DNA of 64,000 nucleotides from Aspidapion aeneum. Taxonomy: Eukaryota; Arthropoda; Insecta; Coleoptera; Brentidae. The position numbers were made by a program, and so were the translations under genes. Position 1 is the stretch's first letter. Each line of letters starts with the position of its first letter. The stretch covers positions 140,305,369 through 140,369,368 of the forward strand of contig OY755039.1 of the NCBI GenBank assembly GCA_963576565.1, written 5' to 3'. The notes below the pieces were generated by a model. The model saw nothing but the letters and a program-made list of their open reading frames with translations. It was not told the DNA's origin and made no database searches. This document shows, one piece after another, positions 11,201 to 23,200 of the stretch.

Positions 11201-14200
11201 AGAAAATTTGCCTCTTCAAGATGTAGCAAACATGTGGTTCCAGCAAGATGGAGCACCTCCTCATAATGCAAGAATCATAACCGACTATTTGAATCAGCAA
11301 CATGGAAATAACTGGATAGAAAATCGAGGTTCAGTTGCCTGGCCTGCACGTTCGCCGGACCTTACGCCTCTTGGTTTTTGTATTTGGGGATACTTAAAGG
11401 ATATAGTTTATTCTACTACTCATAATTCGATAGAAGAACTTGAAGCAGCCGTTGTTTAAGTCTTAGAAGAAATTCCTAAACGAATAGTTAAAGATGCATG
11501 CATGTCTCTAATTCATCGATGCAGGATTTGCATGAATAACAACGGTGGAATTTTTGAACATTTTTTTATTTATTTCAATGCTTTGTTATCGGTTTTTAGT
11601 TTTATTTTAAATTAAATAATAAATGCAAACTTTTGCTTCAGAAGCAAATGATAGATTTTAAGAAATTGTCTTATTTCTTAGCCAGAGAAAAATTAAAAAA
11701 TAAGGACCTTAAAAATTTGCATATAAATCAAATAAATAGAAAAGTTTCGAAAGGTAGTGACGTAGGTATGACAACAAACACAACTATGGCATTTGTTTCA
11801 CAGCCGACTAAGTGAAAAAAAGGTTTTTAAATAAATTCACATTTTCCGTCATCCAAAGAGAGGCTTATTATACACGGTTGAAAAGCTCCTTTTATGCTCT
11901 ATTGAAGTATAAATCCAATATGGCGGTCATAAGAAATAACAAAATTGGCTATGGTTTCAAAAAAACTAAAGGCCTAGAAAAAATTGTTAACGTCATTCAA
12001 TTGGCCGTAGTTGCTTATACAAAACTATCAAATTTCATTAAATTTGTTTGCAAGATGGCGGCGATATTTCAATTTTTCAAAAAACACAATTTTTAGTTTT
12101 TGCTCGATATTTTAAAAACCCCTGTAGATATTTTAAATTTTGATACGGCATCTGATTGGGCTTAGAATAGCGCAACTTTTTTTTCATTTAAACAACCTCG
12201 TATCTCTTACCGTTTCCGAAATCTCCATGTAGTTGCTTTTATTTGGGACACCATATATAGATTTAGTTTTTATATTTTTCCATCGATAGATATACAGACT
12301 ACAGCGTAGTAGGTTCCATCCCCATAGTAACGGGTACGATTACCCTGCAACGTGCTACCAGGGTCAAGTCACTATTTAGATTTTTGCCACGAATGTGTGG
12401 TTACTTCGGCTCAGAACTGTGTCGAGCAATCTTCGATACAAAAGAGGTACAAGAGCTCAAAAATACCGATAAACAGTACGATTTATTGCTCACCGAAGTT
12501 TTTAGTACCGAATGTATGCTAGGTAAAATCCAAGATAGATTTTTTTTTAAAATAGACTGTTTTTTGCATCGTGAAATTTGCACGAATTTTCCAATGATTA
12601 GAAAATTTTTGTCACTAACGTCCTACATTCGCAGCCAACGATAAAGACCGGCCATGGAGCGCTATAAGCAAGTCGGCGGTCACGTGATCTTAGGAGTCCC
12701 AGGATTCTTATTGTATTGCTTAATATATTATATGTTTTTACACAATTTAAATAAATTAACAAAAAATTTTTGTTCTTTTATAGGCAAAAATTGAAAAAAA
12801 TATTTATTATGGATAAAAGAACTGAATTATACAAAATTTGCACTCTAATATCTTCAGGTACATATATTAGGTACATAATATCGTTAGTAACTTCAAATCT
12901 ATACAAGTCTTTCAAAATTGGACATATCAAACCTAAGCTTTTAGTTTTTTAATTTTTCTTTGGGTGTCATCATCTTTGTCTGAGTTATTATTCAAAGATT
13001 TATTAGCAGACACTAAATCATTGTGCTTTTTAATAAAATTATTTTTAAAAACTTTACATGCCCTTAAACTAATTTCAACAACATATTACCTTAGAATTGT
13101 AAATTGACGTATATACACTGGATAACTGGATAAACAAAGATGAAGCCAACATTAAAGTGTATCCACAATATCTTCGATTATCAGGTTACCTTTTCAAGAG
13201 ACCTAATTGTTTAATAAGAAATGACAACTGAACACATTTTTCACTCTCACTATCGAAAATGTCACTAAGGATGTCTATTACTTGATCAATCTTATCCAAG
13301 GTCTTATCTTTTACCACTTCTTTCCCGTTTGCAACATATTAGGTTTCAGTTTTATAGTTGGACCGACAAGAAACAACACTAATTACACGTTCGCGGCATT
13401 GTTTATCTAATTGGTATTTTCTTTATAATTTACTCATTGGCCATTAATTATTTTAACGCAGCCCACTACAGTCTTTTTCGTGGGCTGCGTTATTTTAATA
13501 ACTTTGATAAAATTCACATAAAATTCGTGCCCGAATTAAAAAAAAATCGACGTAAACAAACATACCAAATCTGAAAACACACATGTTTTATAATGACAGC
13601 GGGCCGTGAGGCGTTTTTTTGTGGGACTCCTACGGTCACGTGATATTTCCGCGCCCGGGCCGGTCTTTCTCGTGGGCTGCGGAATGTGTGGTTACTTCGG
13701 CTCAGAACCTTGTCGAGCAATCTTCGATACAAAAGCGGTACGAGAACTCAAAAATAGCAAAAAACAATACGAATTATTGCTCACCGAAGTTTTTAGTACC
13801 GAATGTATGCTAGGTAAAATCCAAGATACACTGTTGGACAAAAGTGGAGAAACTTTTTTTTAAATAATATAGTTTTGTTTAACGTATTTGAATATACTTT
13901 TTATAACATAAGGTGAATAGCATTAAAACAAAGAATGTAATACAATCAAAATTTTAAAAAAATATTGCATTGAAAAATAAAAAAATATATATTCTTAAAA
14001 ATGATTGGACAAAAATGGAGACACTTAATAAAAATTATTTTTTTTTGCTACAAAGAAATGATACATTTTTACCAATTTAATAATGCGTGGAAAACCCCTT
14101 ATTCTTAATAACTTCCTGTAGTCTTTTTAGTATTGACTCTAATAATTTATTTACAAAATCTGGAGAAATATTTTTCCAAGTTTCGTTCAAAATTCTTACT

Positions 14201-17200
14201 AAATATTACTTATTGTGTAATGGATGTTTTCTAACTTCACGATCCAAGTGCTCCCAAAGGTTTTCAATAATATTTAAATCAGGACTTTGCGCGGGAAAGT
14301 CCATTAAAGTTCCTCTTGAAACCAATCCCTTACCACTCTAGAATTGTGTTTTGGGTCATTGTCTTGTTGAAAAACCCAATTAACCGGTAGATTTTCTTCT
14401 GCATATGGCAACATTTGATTCTTCAAGATATCGAAGTTTCCAAACCGATCCAAAATTCCATTAATAACAAACAGTGGTCCCGTACCATACCCTGAAACAC
14501 AACCCCAAACCATGACCGAACCGCCTCCGTGCTTCACCGTGGATCTGGTGTACTTGGGATCATATCTTTTGCCAACAGGACGGTGAACCCAACGCATTTC
14601 GTCAGAACCAAATAAATTAAATTTGCTTTCGTCAGAAAACAGCACTTTTTTCCAATGTTCTACAGTCCAGTGTAAATATTTTTTGACAAATATCAATCGG
14701 GCCTTCCGGTTTTTATTGGAAATCATTGGCTTCTTGGCAGATCTTCTACTAAATAAGCCTTCATCTATCAATCTTCTCTGAACAGTCTTAGAACATATTG
14801 CCACATCGCCTAGTTCCTTTTTGGGATCTTTTTGGGATCTTTTTGTGCAATCCATTTAATACGTTGGTCTAACTTTTTATCAGTTTTTCTGGGTCTTCCT
14901 GATTTTTTAAGGGATTTCAGGGTACCACGAGTTTTGTAGTTTGATATTGTCTTTGAAACCACTGATTTGTGAACCAGAAGACGTTTTGCAATATCCACCT
15001 GTTTGACACCACTTTTATAAAAATCTAAAATTTTTTGTTTTAATTGTTCCGACAAATTTATACCGCGCGGCATTTTAGTTCTGATATAGCAACATAAAAC
15101 AGATAGACTGATCAAAATCAAATACAGAAATTAGTGAAAAATATTTATAAACTTTTTTGTTTCTCCACTTTTGTCCATCAAAAAATCATAATTTTTTTAT
15201 TAAACGGCCAAAACAATTTAGAGATAAAAAATTTGTTTACCAATTTGTTTGGTACGGTGAGCACCAAAAGTATATCTAGACTAAGCAAGCGAAAAAATAA
15301 AAATAATAACATTATTAAAACTTTTAAAAAGTTTCTCCACCTATGTCCAACAGTGTAGATTTTTTTTAATTAGACTGTTTTTTGCATCGTGAAATTTGCA
15401 CGAATTTTCCAATGATTAGAAAATATTTGTCACTAACGTCCTACATTATAGAGAGATAAATCCAAATATGTCTAAAAGTATTAGACACGTTTAGTTCGTA
15501 CAATGTTAAAATATATAGGCATGCTTTGTTTATTAACCCAACTCTTACGAAAATGTCAGGCAAAATTTTTTAGTTTTGATATTTTTTCATCGATATAGTC
15601 CGGCGGGTCCGGGTTTTTCACCTAAACCAAAAAATATGGTCTTAAGTTTTTTTTTTAATGGATTTGATATCTTTAGGAATTCTAGTTCTGATGACCAAGA
15701 GATGACAAGCTCTTATCCTTGAACATTCTGAGATATTCAAGATGGCGACCGATTAGGGATATTTTTTTTTTAATTATGTTTTTAAACATAAAACCAAAAC
15801 TGGGCGGAATCAATACCTATGCTACCTCAATCTTGGATTTTTGAATATTTTTTCCTTTATTCGCCTTTTACTCAGAAAGTACTTATTTTTTGGGAAAATC
15901 TATAGAAAGGAAATTTTAATCACCAAACCTATCAAAACCGGGCGGTGAGCAGTAAACTTGTATACTATACTTTTTTGTAGCCAATTAAATTTCAATTTAA
16001 AACATGTATCACTCAGTACAGTGCAGAATGTAGGTAACACTGCAGTGGCGTCCGAAAACTAGGAACATTTTTGAAAATCACAGAAAATGTTTTATGTTTT
16101 TTGCAATTTTTGTAAAAACCAAGCCGACTAGAAAAACATGTGTATAAAACTTTATTAAGCGCATAAATTTTCCCTTCTAACAATTTCTAACAAAGCACGA
16201 ACAAGTTTACTGCTAACGGCCCAGTGGCATCCATAAATGTGAGTGATTGACATAAATCGTTAAAAATGTATTGAATTTTTACATTTTTATGAATACAGTA
16301 AAAAACATGAGTTATTTGGTAAGTCTTTTTTATTTTCCCACAGCCTTGAAAAACTTTCTGGGCAACCGGTTTAGGAGACTTAAACCTCCATCATCAGGCC
16401 GCAAGATTACAATACAAAAAGGGGCTTGTTAAATAGTTAAATGAGTGGGTGAAGAGTTGAGGTTGTTTAAATTAAAAAATAGAAACGAGCCTAGTTTATG
16501 ATTAAAATCAATGAAAAAAAACATACAAAAATTGGGGTGACGCTTAGCTACCCTCCCACTTAGGTGTACCCAAGGGGGGGGGGGGGCTTCGGAGCCTCAC
16601 TCATGCCTAAATTTTTTAAAGCATTTTTGCTATTTTTCATGAATAAAAAAATAAAATAGCATAAAATTCGGCATTATTGGGTCTCGACCCCCCAAGACTC
16701 TCGCCCCCCCCCCCGAGACAAATTCCTCAGTTCGCCACTGCCTTTAACAGGCTTTTATTTTTGCCTTTTATTTTGAGGCATCTGTAGCACTGGTCTAAAC
16801 GTTAAAGATCTTGTCATGCTTTAGTTAATAGGGACTTATTGCAATAAGGCCAAGCAGTAATGGTGCCGGGCACTATTCTGACAGTTTTCCATTGAAAACT
16901 GAGAGCTAATCTTTCAAAATTGACATACCAAAGTCGAAATTCTAAATCCAGTCGTTTATTTTCCATTAATAGTGGCGGCACTATTAATTCCGGCTCTTAT
17001 AATACACAAAGGCCTAATTTTGAAAGAAGACACCTGTTCTTATAATGCGAAACTGTCAGAATAGTGCCCGGCACAATTACTGCCCGGCACTATTGCAATA
17101 AGTCCCTAATACGGTGTTATCAAACTCTTACAAAAATTACAGGCATAATTAAAAAAATATACAGGTTAAGTAAAAAAGGGAAGTGTGGAAGTGTGAAACC

Positions 17201-20200
17201 CATTCTTAAGGGTGTAGGTAGTACCTGTCGATGGCATCTGTTAAACATTACAAGAAGGAATTTTCGTATCACCACATTGGATAGTTTTTGGTCATGCCAA
17301 AAACGGCCGACGATTTACGCTATTTGACACTGTTGACATTTGAACGTCACATGTAGTTAACGGCTTCCGTGGACAACTTACGGATGGTTAACATAAGAAT
17401 TATGACGCAAACTTACGGATGGTTAACCAGGGCTATCAAAACAGACGGGCCACGATCCTCCACTTTGTTGACGTCACATCCAGGGCTGATTTTTTTTTTG
17501 ATGGTTGCGTCACGACACAGCTGATTGTTTTTAAAATATTGAAGTTGGAATGACGGTTCAAGAATATTTGATTTTTAAAAAAATAAAGCCGGTTTTAAGA
17601 TTGTTTTTACTATATTCTTGAAGAACAATTTTTTTTAAATGTATAGTTATCCTTAATTTTTTAGAGCCGCTTCATAAGCTCACACTAAAATTAAATTCAA
17701 AACAGAAGCGAATGTGACAAACACAGATGACAAAGTCAAATACATGTCAAATATAACAGTTGGCATGCGGTACATGGCGGGTAATTTGAATTCAAAATAA
17801 GGAATGCTAAATTTTGAAGATTTTAACCTTTTAATCTTCTTGCATCCTTACAAAAGTTTGGTGGAATATGGGGATGGGATCTGAGAATATTTCACTGAAA
17901 TTTCGCCGAAATCTGTAGTGCCATTTTGAAAATATCATAAAAAAACGTCTGACCTCCCATAAGACCCAATGTAAAAATCAGCCCCGGGAGAACAGCTGAT
18001 TTTTTCAGGGTCGTGGCCTCTATTTTTGTGTTGGCCTTGGGTTAACATAAGAATTATGACGTACGTAGACCGTGCGCAATTTCGACTGCCGCTGGCTGCA
18101 TAAGTCACTGCAGTACTGAGCGGAACCCATTTATTTGACATAGGGGAAGATGGGGAGATAAGAAACAGGGGCAATAGGAAATATTTTTTGCTCCTCTTGC
18201 ACTCTGTCTTTTGTCATTTGAGAAATCTAACAAAAACTTAAAATTCTTCTACTACAATATTAATAAAGTTTTTGACAAGCAAACCATTTCAGATAATATT
18301 TTTTTGTCTGAAGGTAACACTTTACTTTCAGTTTTAATACTTAAGTTTGTTGTCCAATGTAAAACTTTCTATGTATTGTTTTAAATTTTGCTTGTTATAA
18401 ACAAGTAGTTTAGAATGGAAATATTTCTTATTATCCTTTTGTTTTGACTATCGTGGGGTAATAAAAAACATCGTAATGAAGCAATAAGAAATATATTATT
18501 TTTTGTTGCAGATTTATTTGAGTACTTAGTGAAGTTGCCTTTAAATTTGACAAAAGTGATCTATGTAATGATATATTAAATGGCATCTAAAGTAAATAGT
18601 CGATAGTACACCGGTCTGTTTTTGAAGTGATTACTAAAAGACTAAATTTCGTATTATTATTTGACCGAGACGCCTAACTTTTTTCATAGACATGCTTCGT
18701 GCATCGAACTGACTAAACCAAGTATATGGTTTGTGGAACAATATGCCATTAACTGTCAAATACATTTTTTAGGCTACCGAAAAAAAAATTGCAGCTTACT
18801 AATTCTTTAATGAAACTTTTTTCATCTTGTAATTTATAATTTTGAGATAATTTGAAAGTTAATACCTGTTTTTTTCTGTAGTGTAAAAAATGTGTTGGAA
18901 AGTAAATGGCAACATTGTTTCCAAAATCATATGCTTGGTTTAGTCAGTCTCAAGCTCTAAAGATTTCTACGCCCGGCATTCTGTTAGGAATCACTTTCAA
19001 GAATTTTCCTATAGGAAAAAGTTAGGCGTCTCGGCCGAATAAAGCCATGTACGAGAATTCAGCCTGTTAGTCATCATTTAAAAAATAGACCGGTGTACTG
19101 TGGACTATTTGCGTTAGATGCCAATTATTATTTCTGCAACTTGTCATTTCTACAGCTTTACATAAATCACTTTAGTCAAATTTGAAGGTAACATCACTAC
19201 TTAAATCAATATGCAACAAAAAAGAATATATTTCTTATTATTGTCTCATTGCGATGTTTCCTGTTACCTCACGATAATCAAAAGTTAGGGGTAACAAGAA
19301 ACATTTCCATTCTGAACTACTTGTTTAACACAAGAAAAATTTATATACAAGACATAGTAAGACTTACCACCACAAACAAAGTATTAAAATTGCAAATAAA
19401 GTGTTTCCTTCAGACAAAAAAATATTCCTCCATTTTCCTCTATTCACAAAACGTCTAACTTTCTACCTGTCATGATTTTAATATGCTTGCACATTAAACG
19501 ACAAATAACGACACCGTCGCGACGGCGTCGAATAAAACCGGTACTAAATTTGACACGACCAAAAACTATCTATGAGATCAAACAAGTTTCGTGGCTAATC
19601 GGGTAAAAGGGAGTTTTTGTTTCTCTCATATTTTTCCGTGGGTAGCTTGAAAGCTTAACTTCACGGTGGTCCAAGATCTAATGGACACCTATACAGTGTT
19701 GACAGTTAACTGTTTCGTCCTTATGGGACTCCTCAGAACACTGCTTGGTCAATGTGACACTCTTGCGAAGTTAATTAGATGATTTTGTACCTAATCCTAT
19801 GAAAATAGTGAGAAAACTCTCGCAAGAAGCGCCATCTACCGAGATACGAGAGAAACCAAAACAAGATCAGGCGAAAATAAACTGCTATACATATCGATTT
19901 AATGAAAAGATCGATTACATATAAAAAGAAACAAACTAATCCGTGACCTACGACAGCTCGGGTAATAAATTTACCGTTTGTTAGTATTATTTGGCTTCAA
20001 AATTCTGCTGATTGATGCTCACGTGTCTGATGGCGGATAAAAACGAAATCAGCGTTGATCTGGCGTGAAAGGCAGAAGAAAAAAAGAAGAAACTTGTTTG
20101 ATTTTTTAATTCACGGGTACTAAATTTCACGTTTGTTACTATCTATGAGGTGCGTTCGATACTTTTACTTAAAGACAGTGGAGGAACTATATTCAGTTTT

Positions 20201-23200
20201 TATATTTTTCTACCGATAGATATACAGACTACAGCTTAGTGGGGTCAATCCCCTTTGACATAGGCACCATGTCTATCCAATATGCGAATCAAATTAAATC
20301 AGCATTCGCCCTGTTGCCAGAAATCTGTAGTTCTTTAGGCCCAAAGATGTGTCAAATTAACTTCAGTACACGAGTAGTACGAGAGCTCAAAAACAGCACA
20401 AAACAGTACGACTTACTCCTTGCCGAACTCTTTGGTACTGAATGTATGTTAGGTAAATGTTTGGGCAGGTTTTCAAAAATTTAGTTTTGGGATTTTTTCT
20501 TGGTTGGTATCAGTTGACCTGACTTCATTGCTTTACGCTAACTTCAAAGCTATCCTAATTTAATTAATAATTACCCCGGGCGGCCTCTAGGATTAATCCG
20601 CCACTGACAAGGAATCAGTAGCGTGTCGTGGATAAAAGGGCGGGGTGGGGGGCACCGTTTGTTTTTGCGTTAAATTTCGTTTTTCTATTTTTGTCTCAAA
20701 GGACGCCAGGGGCGCCAAGCGCAGAGGGACGGGGGCGGGGCGTTCGCCCCCCCTGGCCCTCTCTACGACACGCCACTGCAAGGAATATCAAAAAGAAAAT
20801 GTTGTTAAAATTTTGTCGTCATTTTTTCGCAAAAAAAAAATTGCTATAAAAATGTTTTTACAGAATTAAAATATGTACTTTTTGTTAATTTTTGGAATAT
20901 ATACCTCATATCTCTGATATATACCGACAGTGGCGTATATATGGTGGGGGGGCCTGGGGGGCCTAAGCTAAGAATTGTTTAAGTATTTTCCACATATTTC
21001 ATGAATACAAACATAAAATAACATAAAATACGGCCTCATGGGGTCTCGGTCCCCCCCCCCTGTTACTGTCTCGGGCCCCCCGAAACTTTTTTCTATATAC
21101 GCCACTGTATACCCACATAGCACAAAAATCACATCAACGTTAAATTAACGTGAACAAAAATAACAAAGTTTTTTTTTACTTCAAAAGAATCTCATACCAT
21201 GTAATATTTATTTTGTTAAATCTACATGCTTAAAGATAACTTAAAAACAAGGAGAAATCAAGCTATAAAAATGTACTTTTTGCTGAAGTTTCTGGTGCTG
21301 TGTATATAACGTGTTTTTTACCCTCGTTATTTTCATGTACCAAATTCACACTTGAAAAGTCCTCCACAACATGTTCTAAAACGCCACTAGATTAAGACTT
21401 CTAAAACCTACTGCGTCTTTTTTGGTCACGTTTTTTTAATAATATTTTTTTAACTTAAAAGAGACGCGAAAGGAAGTTTAAGACTACAACACTTCAAGGC
21501 AATTTTAAAGATGGCGCTCAAGGCAAGACAAAATATCTATATATCTTTCTATATACATTATGTTTTTTTTTAAAGCTAAACAAGGTTTTTTAAGAGTAAA
21601 CACTTTCACAGAATATTAATGTGGCTTTATCAGGTTAATAACAGATGCGTCACGATCGCGGATCAGGGATCAGTTCCTTAACAGGCTTTTGGAGTTTAGA
21701 GGCCAAAGCACTGTCTGATAGATTTCGTCAGTGAAAAATCCCGACAATAGGTGGCGCTGCTGCTAGTAAAATCTCAAAAATATTCGGTAGAAGAGCCATG
21801 CAAGTCGCGTTATAAAATTCGTGTAGAAAAGGCGTGAATCTAATGTGATTTTAACGTTGATAAAAATCCCTTGAAACTAACGTAAAAACATTGCTGTTTT
21901 AATTTGATAATGGCGTTATTAAAACGCAGTTTTTAGCAACGTTATTTTTTATAACGTTAATGAATGACCTATTAGCTTGTTTTCATATATGATTAAACGT
22001 TTTTTTCTAGCAGCTTTTAAAATCAACGTTTTTTTTTCTCACGCCTTTTTTACGTGTTAAACACGTGATTGTGCTATATGGGTACCGACAAACTTGCTTT
22101 GCAAGCCTAACCTAACTTGCAAGCAACGTCAATAGGTTGATTAAGAAACCCTTAAACAAAAGCTAAAATAAAAAATCTCTTAAAGTTAGCGGTCCGTCAA
22201 ACTTAAGGGAGCATTAACTTTAAGGGTCTCTTAGCTTTAAAAGTTTGTTAACTTTTTTGTTTAGAGTTTTCTTAATTAATTGATTGATTGATTAATATTT
22301 TTTCTGAACATTTCCATATATTACTTAATGTTTTCTAAACATTTCCAGAACGTTTTTAACTTTTAACTAAAAAAGTATTTATATCTATGTTTATTTAAAA
22401 CAAAACAACAGTTAACTAAAAATGTTGATTAAATTTAATATCAACCAACAACAAAATGAAAAAAATAAAATTAATAAAAGTCCAATCCTGTATATTTAAA
22501 ATACAATATTTCTTAGTTCAGCCCTGTATTCTAACCCGAAATGGCATGGCGTCGCGTCGGTGGATAGAATATACCGGTGTTCGGATCTTATAAATAAATG
22601 TCGAATTTTCACGACACTGGTGGTCCAGCTGATTTTTGTAAATAAAAGTTAGATATGATATGAACAACTAATATCTTTTGATTTTTTTAAAAACTAAGGC
22701 ATTTTTCCTACTATTTTTTAGTATATTCTTATAAAATAATATTTTTCAGACATACCAGTCGTTATTTTTTTTAGCGAGCTTCATTTCTCTCTACACAAAA
22801 ATTCAAATTCGAAGAAAAGAATGTGTTCGTTTCAGCTTCAAAAATAATCCGCTGACCTACATCTTTGTTTACTTCCCAAGTCCTCCTTTGATATTAAACG
22901 ATCACATTCAGTTTGACTTGTAGTTTAAGTTTTGTGTAATAAAAAATAAAGCGGGCTAAAAGAAAATAACGACAATAAGTCTAGAAAATTATATTTTATA
23001 AGGATGTACCAGAAAACAGTGGGAAAATTGCCTTAGTTTTCAAAAAATTCAAAAAATATTAGTAGTTCCGTTGTTCATATGATATCTAACTTTTGTTTAA
23101 AAAAATCAGCTGGACCACCAGTGAAGTGAAAAATTCGACATATAAGATCCGAACACCGGTCTATTCTATCCACCGTGAAATGGCATGGCGTCGGTGAGGT

